A stretch of 64,000 nucleotides of DNA from Dissulfurirhabdus thermomarina (GTDB lineage: Bacteria > Desulfobacterota > Dissulfuribacteria > Dissulfuribacterales > Dissulfurirhabdaceae), in assembly GCF_012979235.1 (NCBI RefSeq), contig NZ_JAATWC010000009.1, forward strand, positions 52,192 through 116,191, in the 5' to 3' direction. Both the position numbers and the translations under genes were made by a program. The notes beneath the pieces are model-generated. The model ran no database searches. It had not been told where the DNA came from and worked only from the letters and a program-made list of their open reading frames with translations. Positions within the stretch are counted from its first letter, which is position 1, and each line of letters begins with the position of its first letter. Shown piece after piece: positions 30,867 to 41,600 of the stretch.

Positions 30867-31675
30867 ACCTCGAGGCGGTCAAGCGCCGGGCCTTCGTCTG
30901 CTGCCCCTTCGACTGGCTGGTGGAACGCTATCTCCCGCTCCTGGCGGCGGAGGGGATCCAGCCGGAGATCGGCCTGGACGCCGGGCTCCTCCACCGGTAC
31001 CGGTGGCCCACCTTCCGGCGGGTGGCCCGGCGGCTCCGCGCGGCGGGCCTGGGATGCACCGTGCACGCCCCCTTCACCGACCTTCCTCTCGGGGCCGCGG
31101 ACCCGGAGATCCGCCGCGTGGCGGCCCGACGGCTCTCCCAGGCCCTCCGGGTGGCGGGTGAGCTGGGGGCCCGGTCCATGGTGGTCCACACCGGCTTCGA
31201 TCCCCGGCATCACGGGGGCGACCTCCACCGCTGGCGGGAGGCGGCGCTGGAGGTTCTCGGCGTGCTGGCCGGGGCGGCGGCCGCCTCGGGTGTGCCCCTC
31301 ATGCTGGAGAACGTCTTCGAGCACGATCCGGCGCTGCACCGCTTCCTGCTGGATGCCCTGCCGGCCCCGGGCGTGGGCTTCTGCCTGGACCTTGGGCACC
31401 AGGTGGTCTTCTCCCGAACCCCGGCCCGGGAGTGGCTGGAGGCCCTGGGCGATCGGCTGGGGCAGCTCCACCTCCACGACAACCGGGGCCGGAACGACGA
31501 TCACCTGGCGGTGGGGGAGGGGATCCTCGACTTCGACGGGCTCTTCGCCTGGCTGGCGGCCCACGGCCGCCGCCCCATCTTGACCCTGGAGCCCCACGCC
31601 GAGTCGGCGGTTCGCCCCGCGCTGGAGGGCCTGGGGAGGCTCCTGGACCGCTTTCCCTCGGTCGCCCCGGCCTAG
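30863..31675 (+). CDS. Xylose-isomerase-like TIM-barrel protein
   Basis: 270 residues of the sugar phosphate isomerase/epimerase superfamily (AP endonuclease family 2 fold). Metal-binding-type positions of the fold are visible: VHAPFTD, MVVHTGFDP, LMLENVFEHD (Glu), GFCLDLGHQ, LHLHDNRGRNDDH and LTLEPH (Glu). Such proteins act on sugars, inositols or DNA abasic sites; nothing here fixes the substrate. It is tightly linked to queC and the YkgJ-type gene. It overlaps the convergent PilZ gene by the 4 bp CTAG. Confidence 0.8.
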   Translation: MNLEAVKRRAFVCCPFDWLVERYLPLLAAEGIQPEIGLDAGLLHRYRWPTFRRVARRLRAAGLGCTVHAPFTDLPLGAADPEIRRVAARRLSQALRVAGELGARSMVVHTGFDPRHHGGDLHRWREAALEVLGVLAGAAAASGVPLMLENVFEHDPALHRFLLDALPAPGVGFCLDLGHQVVFSRTPAREWLEALGDRLGQLHLHDNRGRNDDHLAVGEGILDFDGLFAWLAAHGRRPILTLEPHAESAVRPALEGLGRLLDRFPSVAPA

Positions 31676-32034
31676 CCGGCGGACCGGATGAGCTGGAGCA
31701 GGCGCTGGCGGGCCTCGAGGGAGAGGTGCTCGAACTTTATCCCCATGCCGCGGCGCTGGCCGGGGGCGAGGGTGGCCTCCCGCGTCCAGGTCACGATGCC
31801 CTTGAGGCGGAGGGGAGCGGCGTCGCCGGGCAGGGTGAATTCCAGGGTGAGAAGGGTTCCCTTGGGCAGGGGCGAGGGGCTGGCGATGAAGAGGCCGCCC
31901 ACGCTGAGGTTTTCCGCAAACCCGGTGAAGGAACGGTCCCGGGTGCGGTAATCCACCCGAATGAGGGACTCCGCCCTCTTCTCACGTCGTTTCGGGGTCT
32001 CGGCCTGGGGCATCATCCGGCTTCCCTCCTGCAT
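31672..32034 (-). CDS. PilZ-domain protein
   Basis: Single-domain cytoplasmic protein of up to 120 residues. The c-di-GMP-binding signature is split as usual: an Arg-rich start (KRREKRAESLIRVDYR) followed by FAENLSVGGLFIAS, matching the (D/N)xSxxG box. Strand-rich remainder ends FEHLSLEARQRLLQLI. It probably relays c-di-GMP to a partner; no target is indicated by neighbours. The start could be Met at 32034 or the MM pair at about 32016. Confidence 0.85.
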   Translation of the reverse strand: MQEGSRMMPQAETPKRREKRAESLIRVDYRTRDRSFTGFAENLSVGGLFIASPSPLPKGTLLTLEFTLPGDAAPLRLKGIVTWTREATLAPGQRRGMGIKFEHLSLEARQRLLQLIRSAG

Positions 32035-32099
32035 CTGGATCGGGCATGGCCCTCAAGGGGCTTATCGTCCGCGGCGGCCGTGTCCTTCAGCCCCGGTGG

Positions 32100-32128
32100 T
32101 TGCGGCTGCGGCCGGGACGCGTTATAAA
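32100..32128 (+). promoter_or_regulatory. Candidate promoter of rpmB
   Basis: TTGCGG (32100-32105), a 17 bp spacer and TATAAA (32123-32128) lie about 40 bp before the rpmB start. The spacing is ideal and the -10 box stands out in GC-rich surroundings. Confidence 0.6.
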
Positions 32129-32166
32129 GGGCCGCACTTCCATCCCAGATCGAGGAAACGAGCGCC

Positions 32167-32361
32167 ATGGCCAAGGTATGCGACATCTGCGGCAAGGGAC
32201 CCGTCACCGGCAACAACGTGAGCCATGCCAACAATCACACCCGCCGTCGTTGGCTGCCCAACCTCCAGAGGGTTCGGGCGGTGGTGGACGGCCGGCCCCG
32301 CCGGATCCGTGTCTGCACCCGGTGCATCCGGACCGGGCGGGTGACGAAGCCCCTCGCCTGA
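32167..32361 (+). CDS. rpmB: Ribosomal protein bL28
   Basis: Large-subunit ribosomal protein of 64 residues. It starts [20 protein letters not shown] and contains [12 protein letters not shown], typical of bL28. Four cysteines form two CxxC pairs (C5/C8 and C50/C53), the zinc-binding form of the protein. It is a single gene with its own likely promoter and terminator. Confidence 0.97.
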   Translation: MAKVCDICGKGPVTGNNVSHANNHTRRRWLPNLQRVRAVVDGRPRRIRVCTRCIRTGRVTKPLA

Positions 32362-32364
32362 AGC

Positions 32365-32395
32365 CCCCTGCCTGCGTCGCTTGCAGGGGCGCCTT
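32365..32395 (+). terminator. Hairpin terminator between rpmB and rsh
   Basis: CCCCTGC (32365-32371) pairs with GCAGGGG (32383-32389) across an 11-base loop, followed by CGCCTTT. It lies 4 bp after the rpmB stop, between convergent genes. The T-tract is weak. Confidence 0.5.
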
Positions 32396-32412
32396 TCCGC
32401 CCCGGGCCGGTC

Positions 32413-34556
32413 TCAACGAAGCCGGTCCACCCGGATCACTCCCTGGACGCGCCGGACCCCGGACAGTACCCGCTTGAGGTGGGCGGCATCGTCCACCTCC
32501 ACGAAGAAGTTGAAGACGGCCCTGTGGTCCGGGGTGGTCTGCACGCGCGCCTCCAGGATGTTCGCCTCCGCGGCGCTGATGGCGTTGCTGACCGCGGCGA
32601 GCATCCCCTTTTTGTCCTCGGCGATGACCTTGAGCCGGGCGGGGTAGGTGGCCTCGTCGCCGCCGGCCCACGTCACCTCCACGCGCCGGCCCGGCTCCAG
32701 GCTCCGCACGTTGCGGCAGCTCTCCCGGTGCACCGTGACCCCCCGGCCCCGGGTGATGTAGCCCACGACCTCGTCGCCGGGGACGGGGGTGCAGCATCGG
32801 GCCAGGTGGACCAGCAGGTTGTCCACCCCCTCGATGACGATTCCCTCGCGGCCCTTCGGCGGGGCGCCCTCCGTCGGCGCTTCGGCCGGGGCCGCCGGGC
32901 CCTCGGCCTTTCCGGCCGCTCCGGCCGGGAGCACCTTGCGGATGACCTGGACCGGTGAGACCTTTCCGTAGCCCACCGCCACCAGGAGGTCGTCCAGGGT
33001 CCGGAAGGAGAGCGCCCGCGCCACCTCGGCGGCCTTGGCGCGGTCCTTCAAGAGGTCGTTGAAGTCGAGGCGGTGCTTGCGGAACTCCCGCAGGCAGAGA
33101 TCCCGGCCCAGGGCGAGGCTCTTCTCCCGTTCCTCGGTCTTGATCCAGTGCCGGATGCGGGCCAGGGCCCGGCTGGTCTTGGCCAGGCTGAGCCAGTCGC
33201 GGCTCGGGGTATGGTGGGGCGAGGTGATGATCTCCACCACGTCCCCGTTCTGGAGCTGGTACTTCAAGGGCACCATGCGCCCGTTCACCTTGGCCCCGGC
33301 GCAGTGGTGCCCCACCTCCGTGTGGATGGCGTAGGCGAAGTCGATGGGGGTGGCGCCCTGGGGGAACTCCTTGACCTCTCCCCTCGGCGTGAAGACGTAG
33401 ACCTCGTTGGGGAAGAGGTCCATGCGGACCGACTCGAGAAATTCCCGCGGGTCCTCGAGATCCTTCTGCCACTCCATGAGCTGGTTGAGCCAGTCGAACT
33501 GCCGCGCCTTCTCCGGGGAAAGGATCTTCCCTTCCTTGTAGAGCCAGTGCGCGGCGATGCCTTCGCGGGCCACCCGGTCCATTTCCTCGGTCCGGATCTG
33601 GATCTCCATGCGCTCGCCGTCCGGGCCGATCACCGTGGTGTGGAGCGACTGGTACATGTTGGCCTTCGGGAGGCTGATGTAGTCCTTGAACCGGCCGGGG
33701 ACGGGCTTCCAGAGGGAATGAACGATGCCGAGGGCCTCGTAGCATTCCTGGGTCGTCTTCAGGATGATGCGGAAGGCGATGAGGTCGTAGATCTCGTCGA
33801 GGGGCAGGTTCCGGTTCCGCATCTTCCGGTAGATGCTGTAGAGGTGCTTGGGCCGCCCCAGCACCCGGCAGGAGAGCCCGAATTCGGCCATCTTGCGGGC
33901 GATGAGCTCCTTGACCTCCTCTACGTAGGCCCGGCGTTGGCCGAGCCGTGTCTCCACGGCCTTCTTGAGGTTTTCGTATTCCTCGGGGAACTGGTAGGCG
34001 AAGCCGAGGTCCTCGAGTTCCCGCTTGATCCAGTCGATGCCCAGCCGGCTGGCCAGCGGGGCGTAGATCTCGAGGGTCTCGCGGGCGATCCGCTCCCGCT
34101 TGTTGGCGCGCTGGTACTCGAGGGTGCGCATGTTGTGGAGCCGGTCGGCGAGTTTCACCAGGAGGACCCGTATGTCCTTGGACATGGCCAGGATCATCTT
34201 CCGGATGTTCTCGGCCTGCCGGTGGACCTGGCTTCGGAAGGTGATCTGGCTGATCTTGGTCACGCCGTCCACGATGAGGGCCACGTCGTCGCCGAAGAGT
34301 TCCCGGATCTCCTCGATGGTGGCCAGGGTGTCCTCCACGGTGTCGTGGAGGAGGCCCGCGGCGATGCTGGCCATGTCGAGCCGAAGCTGGGCCAGGATGT
34401 GGGCCACGGCGAGGGGGTGGGAGAGGTAGGGTTCGCCGGAGAGGCGGACTTGGCCGTGGTGGACCTTGGCCGAGAAGATGTAGGCCTTTTCGACGAGGCT
34501 CGTTTCGGCGTCGGGGAGGTAGGAGTGGATCCGGTCCAGTATGTCGGTGAGGCGGA

Positions 34557-34560
<4 letters not shown>
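32413..34560 (-). CDS. RelA/SpoT-type (p)ppGpp synthetase/hydrolase
   Basis: Stringent-response enzyme of 715 residues. An N-terminal HD hydrolase domain (about 25-180) has intact metal residues: [15 protein letters not shown] and LLHDTVEDT. The synthetase domain (about 230-350) contains [29 protein letters not shown] and EIQIRT. A TGS domain ([31 protein letters not shown]) and a C-terminal ACT domain follow. The RxKD sequence in GRFKDY marks the bifunctional Rel/SpoT class, not the ExDD of synthetase-only RelA. Its start overlaps the proS stop by ATGA. Confidence 0.95.
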
Positions 34561-36269
<1,709 letters not shown>

Positions 36270-36363
36270 GGATGGTCTCTTTCCGGATGCCGGCCCCGAG
36301 GCGGCCGCCGGGTGGGACGCCGCTCCGGGCCGTTCGTCGTGGCGGGGCCTGTGCCGCGCCGGC

Positions 36364-37470
36364 TCATTCGGCGCCTCCGGCCGGGAGGGCGGCCACCAGC
36401 CTTTCCACCTCGGCCCAGAAGGTATCGAGCAACCGGTCTTCAGGGACCTTCTTGAGGATCTTCGACCCCTTGAAGATCAATCCGACCCCCTTTCCGCCGG
36501 CCAATCCCAGGTCCGCGTGGCGGGCCTCGCCGGGCCCGTTCACCACGCAGCCCATGACGGCGAGCTTGATGGGGTGGGGGATCCGCCGCGCCCGTCGCTC
36601 CACCTCCGCCGCGATGGAGAAGAGGTCGATCTCGCAGCGGCCGCAGGTGGGGCAGGAAATAATTTCCGGCCCCCGGTTCCGGAGGCCGGCGGCCCGGAGG
36701 ATCTCGTAGGCCACCTGCACCTCTTCCACCGGGTCGCGGGTGAGGGAGACCCGGAGGGTGTCCCCGATCCCCTCCATGAGGAGGGCGCCGAGCGCGACGC
36801 TGCTCTTCACGGTGCCGGCGATGAGCCCGCCCGCCTCGGTGACGCCCAGGTGGAGCGGGAAGTCCACCTCCCGGGCGAGCCGGCGGTAGGCCGCCACGGT
36901 GGTGCGGACGTCGGAAGACTTGAGGGAGATCTTGAGGTTCTCGTACCCCATCTCCCGCACCAGGGCGACGTTTCGGAGCGCGCTTTCCACCAGGGCCTCC
37001 GCCGAGGGGCGCCCGTGGCGTTCGAGGATGTCCTTTTCGAGGGAACCGGCATTGACGCCGATCCGGATGGGGACGCCCCGGGCCCGGGCGGCGTCCACCA
37101 CGCGGGCCAGGCGGTCCCGCCCGCCGATGTTGCCGGGGTTGATGCGGATGCCGTCGGCCCCGGCCTGGACGGCGGCCACCGCCAGGCGCCAGTCGAAGTG
37201 GATGTCGGCGATGACAGGGAGGGGGGTCCGGGGCCGAAGGGCCTCCAGGGCCTGGACCGCCGCCGCGTCCGGCACCGCCACGCGGACGATTTCACACCCC
37301 GCCTCCGCGAGCCGATAAATCTGTTGGAGGGTGGCCTCGACGTCGCGGGTGTCGGTGTTGGTCATGGACTGGACCACCACCGGGTGCCCGCCGCCCACCG
37401 GCACCGGCCCAACATAAACGGTCCGTGTGGCGGCACGGACCGGCGGACTGGAGGCGATATGGGACATCAT
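36364..37470 (-). CDS. ispG: IspG, HMBPP synthase
   Basis: Iron-sulfur enzyme of the non-mevalonate isoprenoid pathway, reducing MEcPP to HMBPP. The TIM-barrel N-terminal half ([41 protein letters not shown]) is followed by a ferredoxin-type C-terminal domain with cluster ligands in [12 protein letters not shown] and [19 protein letters not shown]. It is 368 residues, with ATG at 37470 or 37467. It follows the Smr gene by about 20 bp and precedes proS, an arrangement seen in many proteobacteria. Confidence 0.96.
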   Translation of the reverse strand: MMSHIASSPPVRAATRTVYVGPVPVGGGHPVVVQSMTNTDTRDVEATLQQIYRLAEAGCEIVRVAVPDAAAVQALEALRPRTPLPVIADIHFDWRLAVAAVQAGADGIRINPGNIGGRDRLARVVDAARARGVPIRIGVNAGSLEKDILERHGRPSAEALVESALRNVALVREMGYENLKISLKSSDVRTTVAAYRRLAREVDFPLHLGVTEAGGLIAGTVKSSVALGALLMEGIGDTLRVSLTRDPVEEVQVAYEILRAAGLRNRGPEIISCPTCGRCEIDLFSIAAEVERRARRIPHPIKLAVMGCVVNGPGEARHADLGLAGGKGVGLIFKGSKILKKVPEDRLLDTFWAEVERLVAALPAGGAE

Positions 37471-37491
37471 GGCGGCATGATAAAACAGGGC

Positions 37492-37782
37492 TCAGGAATC
37501 GGCAACGCGGAGGGTCACCAGGGTGGCGCCCCAGCCGCCCGCATCCTCGGGGGCCGGTCGGTAGGAAAGAACCGCCGGGTGCCGGTCGAGGATGCCGCGC
37601 ACCAGGCGCCGAAGCACCCCTCGGCCCTTGCCGTGGATGAGGCGGATCTCCACCAGGCCTTTCTCCTGGGCGAGGACTAGGTAATCCGCCACCAGGCTCG
37701 GGATCTCCGCCGGCCGGAAGGCGTGGAGATCCAGGACGTCGGTGACCTCGATGCGGACCGGCGGTCCTCCAGGGTCTTCCAC
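37492..37782 (-). CDS. Smr-domain protein
   Basis: Small Smr-domain protein, about 96 residues. It has the typical VLDLHAFRPAEI (DLH motif) and the HGxG-type loop IHGKGRGVLRRLVRGIL. Stand-alone Smr proteins are nucleases or nucleic-acid-binding proteins; this one's substrate is not known. The start is taken as GTG 37782, because AAGGAG lies eight bases upstream. An ATG six codons earlier lacks a ribosome site. It is probably the first gene of smr-ispG-proS-rsh. Confidence 0.85.
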   Translation of the reverse strand: MEDPGGPPVRIEVTDVLDLHAFRPAEIPSLVADYLVLAQEKGLVEIRLIHGKGRGVLRRLVRGILDRHPAVLSYRPAPEDAGGWGATLVTLRVADS

Positions 37783-37872
37783 TGAGCACGCTCCTTGCAT
37801 TAAGTTCTGGTGAACGGGACACCGGTCCCTTCATGTTAAACCGGAACCGCGACGGCCGGCAGGAGGTCCGCC

Positions 37873-38301
37873 ATGAAGATCCACGACATCCGTCCCGAGA
37901 TCCCGATACCCGCGGGGGAACGGCCCGCCGCGAAACCCGGCAAGGGAGACTTCGCGGCGGCGCTGGAACAGGCCGCCGCCAAGGCGGGCGCGCCCGATGC
38001 GGCGCCGGCGGGCGGCCCCGTGGCGCCCGCGGCCGCGCCGGATGCGGCGGCGCAGGCGGCCCTGGCCGTGGGGGAGGAGACGCTCGGGCTCCTCGACCAC
38101 ATCGGCGGCCTCTTCCGAGACCCCGCCGTCTCCGGGAAGGAGATGCGGGCGGCCGCCGACGGCCTCTCCGAGCGCCTCGACGATCTGAGGGAGCTGCGGG
38201 ACCGGCTCCCGGCCACCGACCCGCTGCGCGGCCTCCTGGACGACATCGGCGTGCTCGCCGCCGTGGAAGAGGCCCTGCTCCGCCGGGGCGTCTACGGCTG
38301 A
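37873..38301 (+). CDS. Uncharacterised small alpha-helical protein
   Basis: I do not recognise this 142-residue protein. After MKIHDIRPEIPIP comes a Lys/Ala segment (FAAALEQAAAKA), then an Ala/Pro-rich linker (about 40-60). A helical C-terminal half follows with LGLLDHIGGLFRDP, heptad-like LSERLDDLRELRDRLP and a C-terminus VLAAVEEALLRRGVYG. No signal peptide or membrane helix. The end pattern (VEEALLRRG.Y) recalls small proteins beside flagellar genes in Deltaproteobacteria, but that is only an impression. AGGAGG before ATG 37873 supports expression. It is divergent from smr. Confidence 0.6.
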   Translation: MKIHDIRPEIPIPAGERPAAKPGKGDFAAALEQAAAKAGAPDAAPAGGPVAPAAAPDAAAQAALAVGEETLGLLDHIGGLFRDPAVSGKEMRAAADGLSERLDDLRELRDRLPATDPLRGLLDDIGVLAAVEEALLRRGVYG

Positions 38302-38337
38302 CGCCCGGCCGGCCCCTGCCGCGCCGGCCCCCTCCTT

Positions 38338-38491
38338 GATGGCGTCGCAAAAAGTCGCGGGCTGCTGCGGTGCTCCGGATGCTCTCGTCCTTGCGGCGTA
38401 GCCCAAGCACGCCTCATTCCTAGACTCTTCGCGCCTTGCATCTGGCGATTTTTTGCTTGGCCATCCATTCAGATGGCTTTGCGACGCCATC
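38338..38491 (+). repeat. Dispersed repeat, best full-length copy (reference copy)
   Basis: 154 bp with perfect 14 bp terminal inverted repeats: GATGGCGTCGCAAA at 38338-38351 and its complement at 38478-38491. Internal blocks shared with other copies are CCGGATGCTCTCGTC, TTGCGGCGT, GCCTCATTCC, CGCGCCTTGCATC and GGCCATCCA. No open frame of note. It sits between the small unknown gene and the gltB-like gene. Confidence 0.88.
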
Positions 38492-38586
38492 TTCACTTCT
38501 TGCACCCTGCGCCGGCCCGGGGCCTTCGCCGTCCTCATCTCCGCCGGGCGTGCCGCCGTTCCACGCCCCGGAATCCGTCTGGACCC

Positions 38587-38613
38587 TTGGCATCCGCCCT
38601 TCCTCGTTATATG
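38587..38613 (+). promoter_or_regulatory. Candidate promoter of the gltB-like gene
   Basis: TTGGCA (38587-38592) and TATATG (38608-38613) are 15 bp apart, about 80 bp before the start at 38692. The remainder of the 390 bp gap (38302-38691) is the repeat copy and featureless sequence. Confidence 0.35.
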
Positions 38614-38691
38614 CTTCGAGGTCATTTCGACGCGGGCGGGGCCGCCCTCGGGCCCCGTCTCCGCCACGTCAACCGGGAAGGGACATAGGGC

Positions 38692-41600
38692 ATGACCAGC
38701 TCGCCTGTTCGGGAAAGAGACGCCTGTGCCATCATCGCCCTCGTGGACAAGCGGGGGCGGGCCACCCACGCCAACATCGTCCAGACCATCGACGCCCTCC
38801 GCAAGATGGGCCACCGCTCCGGGGACATCCACGGGGAGGGGGACGGGTGCGGTATCTCCGCCGACATCCCCCGGGCCATATGGGCCCGGCGCCTGGACCG
38901 GGCCGGGTTGAGCCCGCATCTTGCCGAGAGCGAGGGCTTCTTCGTGGGCCACTTTCTCCTGCCCGCGGCCATCCGCGGGGAGGCCCGCCGCGTCAAGGGA
39001 CGCGTACGCCGGCTCTTTGCCGCCCGGGGGGCCGAGCTCCTCCTCGAGCTGGAGGGCCGGACCCGGGACGGCGAGTTGGGGCCCCGGGCCCGCTCCGAGG
39101 CGCCGCTCTTCTGGCAGGTGGCGGGGACGATCCCCGACGAGAGCCGGCAGGCCTCGGCGCGGCGCCTCTTCCGGCTCCAGATGGCCATCGAGGAGGCCGT
39201 CCCGGATCTCCACATCGCCTCCCTCAGCCTCGACAACGTGGTCTTCAAGCTCCGGGGCCTGCCGGAGCTCCTGCCCCGGGTCTTCCCGGAACTCCTCGAC
39301 CCCGGCATGCGCTCGGTGATCACCCTGGGGCACAGCCGCTATTCCACCAATACCCTCCCTACGGTGGAGCGGGCCCAGCCCTTTTCCCTCCTCGGCCACA
39401 ACGGTGAGATCAACACCATCGAGCGGCTCCGGAGCACGGGACGGGTCATGGGGATCGAACCCGTTCCCGGCGGGAGCGACTCCCAGGACCTCAACCGGGT
39501 GATCGAGGGCCTGGCCAACCTCTACGACCTCGATATCCTCGAGGCCCTGGAGATGGTCTTCCCCGCCATCCATACCGAGGTGGAGCGGGGCCCCGGGGAG
39601 ATCCGCCCGGTCTACGACTTCTACCGCTGGTTCTTCCCCTGCTCCGCCCAGGGGCCGGCCGCGGTGGTGGCCCGCTACGGGGACGTCTGCATGGGCAGCG
39701 TGGACGCCCTGGGGCTCCGTCCCCTCTGGTTCGGCGAGAGCGACTACGATTACTTCCTCTCCTCCGAGAAGGGCGTGGTGGACCTCAAGCGGACCATGCG
39801 GGACCCCCGTCCCCTGGCCCCCGGCGAGAAGGTGGCCATCCTCGGGGGGCGCGGCCGCCGGGCCGAGGTCCTGGACTACAGCGCCATCCAGCGGCGGCTC
39901 GCCCGGCTCATGGAGAACCGCCGCCGGGCCCGCCGCTATCTCGCCGACTTCCATCGCGTGGAGGTCCTGGGGGACGACGGCAACCGGCGCAGCGCCGGTG
40001 CCGTGGCCAAGAAGGTCCTCGGCGAGGGGCTGGCCGCCCCCGCCCGGTTGAAGAACGAGAACGCCATGGCGGCCTTCGGCTGGCAGAAGTACGACCTCGA
40101 GATCCGCCGCCGCGTCACCCTGAGCGGCCGGGAGGTCATCGGTTCCATGGGGCACACCGGGCCCCTGGCGGCCTTCGTGCCGGAGGCCCTCCCCAACGTC
40201 GCCGACTTCTTCAAGGAGAACGTGGCGGTGGTGACCAACCCGGCCATCGACCGGGAACGGGAGGCCGAGCACTTCACCACCCGCACCATCCTCGGCTCCC
40301 GCCCGGACATCAAGGGAGACAAGCGCCGGCCGCCCCTGGCCATGGAGCTCCGAAACCCCCTGCTCCTCGGCGGCGGCAGCCTCGATGGCCTCCTCGACGC
40401 CCGCACCGTCCGCTCCATCGCCCGGGAATTCGGAACGGCCCCCCTCGAGGACGTCCTGGCCTTCTTCACCAGCGGCGGGCGTGACCCCGGCCGGGTCCGG
40501 GTGCTCGATATCACCTTCCAGGTGGAGGGCGAGGGAATCCGGGACCGGCTCGAGGCCCTCGCCCGAGAGGCGAAGCGCGCGGTCCGGGCCGGGGCCGTGG
40601 TGCTCCTCCTGGACGATACCCGCACCTTCCGCGGCGGCCGCGTCTATATCGATCCGGCGGTGGCCCTGGCCTACGTGGGAGAGCGGCTGGTGCAGTGGGG
40701 GCTCCGCCGCGAGACGAGCCTCGTGGTCCGTTCCGGGGCCATCCGGAACCTCCACGACGTCATGTTCCTCCTGGGGCTCGGCGCCGACGCCCTGAATCCC
40801 TACCTCCTGTGGCGGTCGGCCCTGGACTTCGGCGGGGAGAAGCTCACACCCGCCGAGGTCGTCCGCCGCAACATGGCCGTGCTCCAGAAGGGCATCGAGA
40901 AGGTCATGTCCACCATGGGCATCCACGAGCTCTGCGGCTACGGGCGGATCTTCTCCTCCATCGGGCTGGCCCCGGAACTCGCCCGCATCATGCAGATGCC
41001 CAACTTCTGCCCCTCGGAGGAGGTCGGCCTGGGATTCGCCCGGATGGAGGCGGCGGCGCGGCGCCGGCTGGAACGCGCCGGGGCGCCGGAGCCGACGCCC
41101 GTCTACGCCGAGCCCGCCCGGAACCCCCGGGTGGGCCGGGTGCTCCGCAGCGTGGCCCTCGGCAAGAAGGGCTACCTCGAGATGGCGGAGGAGCTGGCGC
41201 GGATCGAGGAGGAGGTCCCCACCGGCCTCCGCCACGTGCTCCGGGTGAAGACGGTGCCCGAGGATCAAGCGGTCCCCATGGACGAGGTGGACATCTCCGT
41301 GGGCCGCCACGACATGCCCATGGTGATCGCGGCCATGTCCTTCGGCTCCCAGGGGGAGAACTCCTTCCGGGCCTACGCCGAGGCCGCCAAGAAGGTCAAC
41401 ATCATCTGCATGAACGGCGAGGGGGGCGAGATCCCCGACATGCTCGGCCGGTATCGGCACAACCGCGGCCAGCAGATCGCCTCGGGCCGGTTCGGGGTCT
41501 TCATGGGGCTGCTCAACTCCGCCGACTACCTCGAGATCAAGATCGGCCAGGGCGCCAAGCCCGGAGAGGGCGGGCACCTGCCCGGCACCAAGGTCTCCGA

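Noticed and set aside
38338..38491. The repeats as CRISPR or as small RNA genes
   Set aside because: Copies are dispersed singly rather than in an array with spacers, and no promoter or intrinsic terminator frames them.
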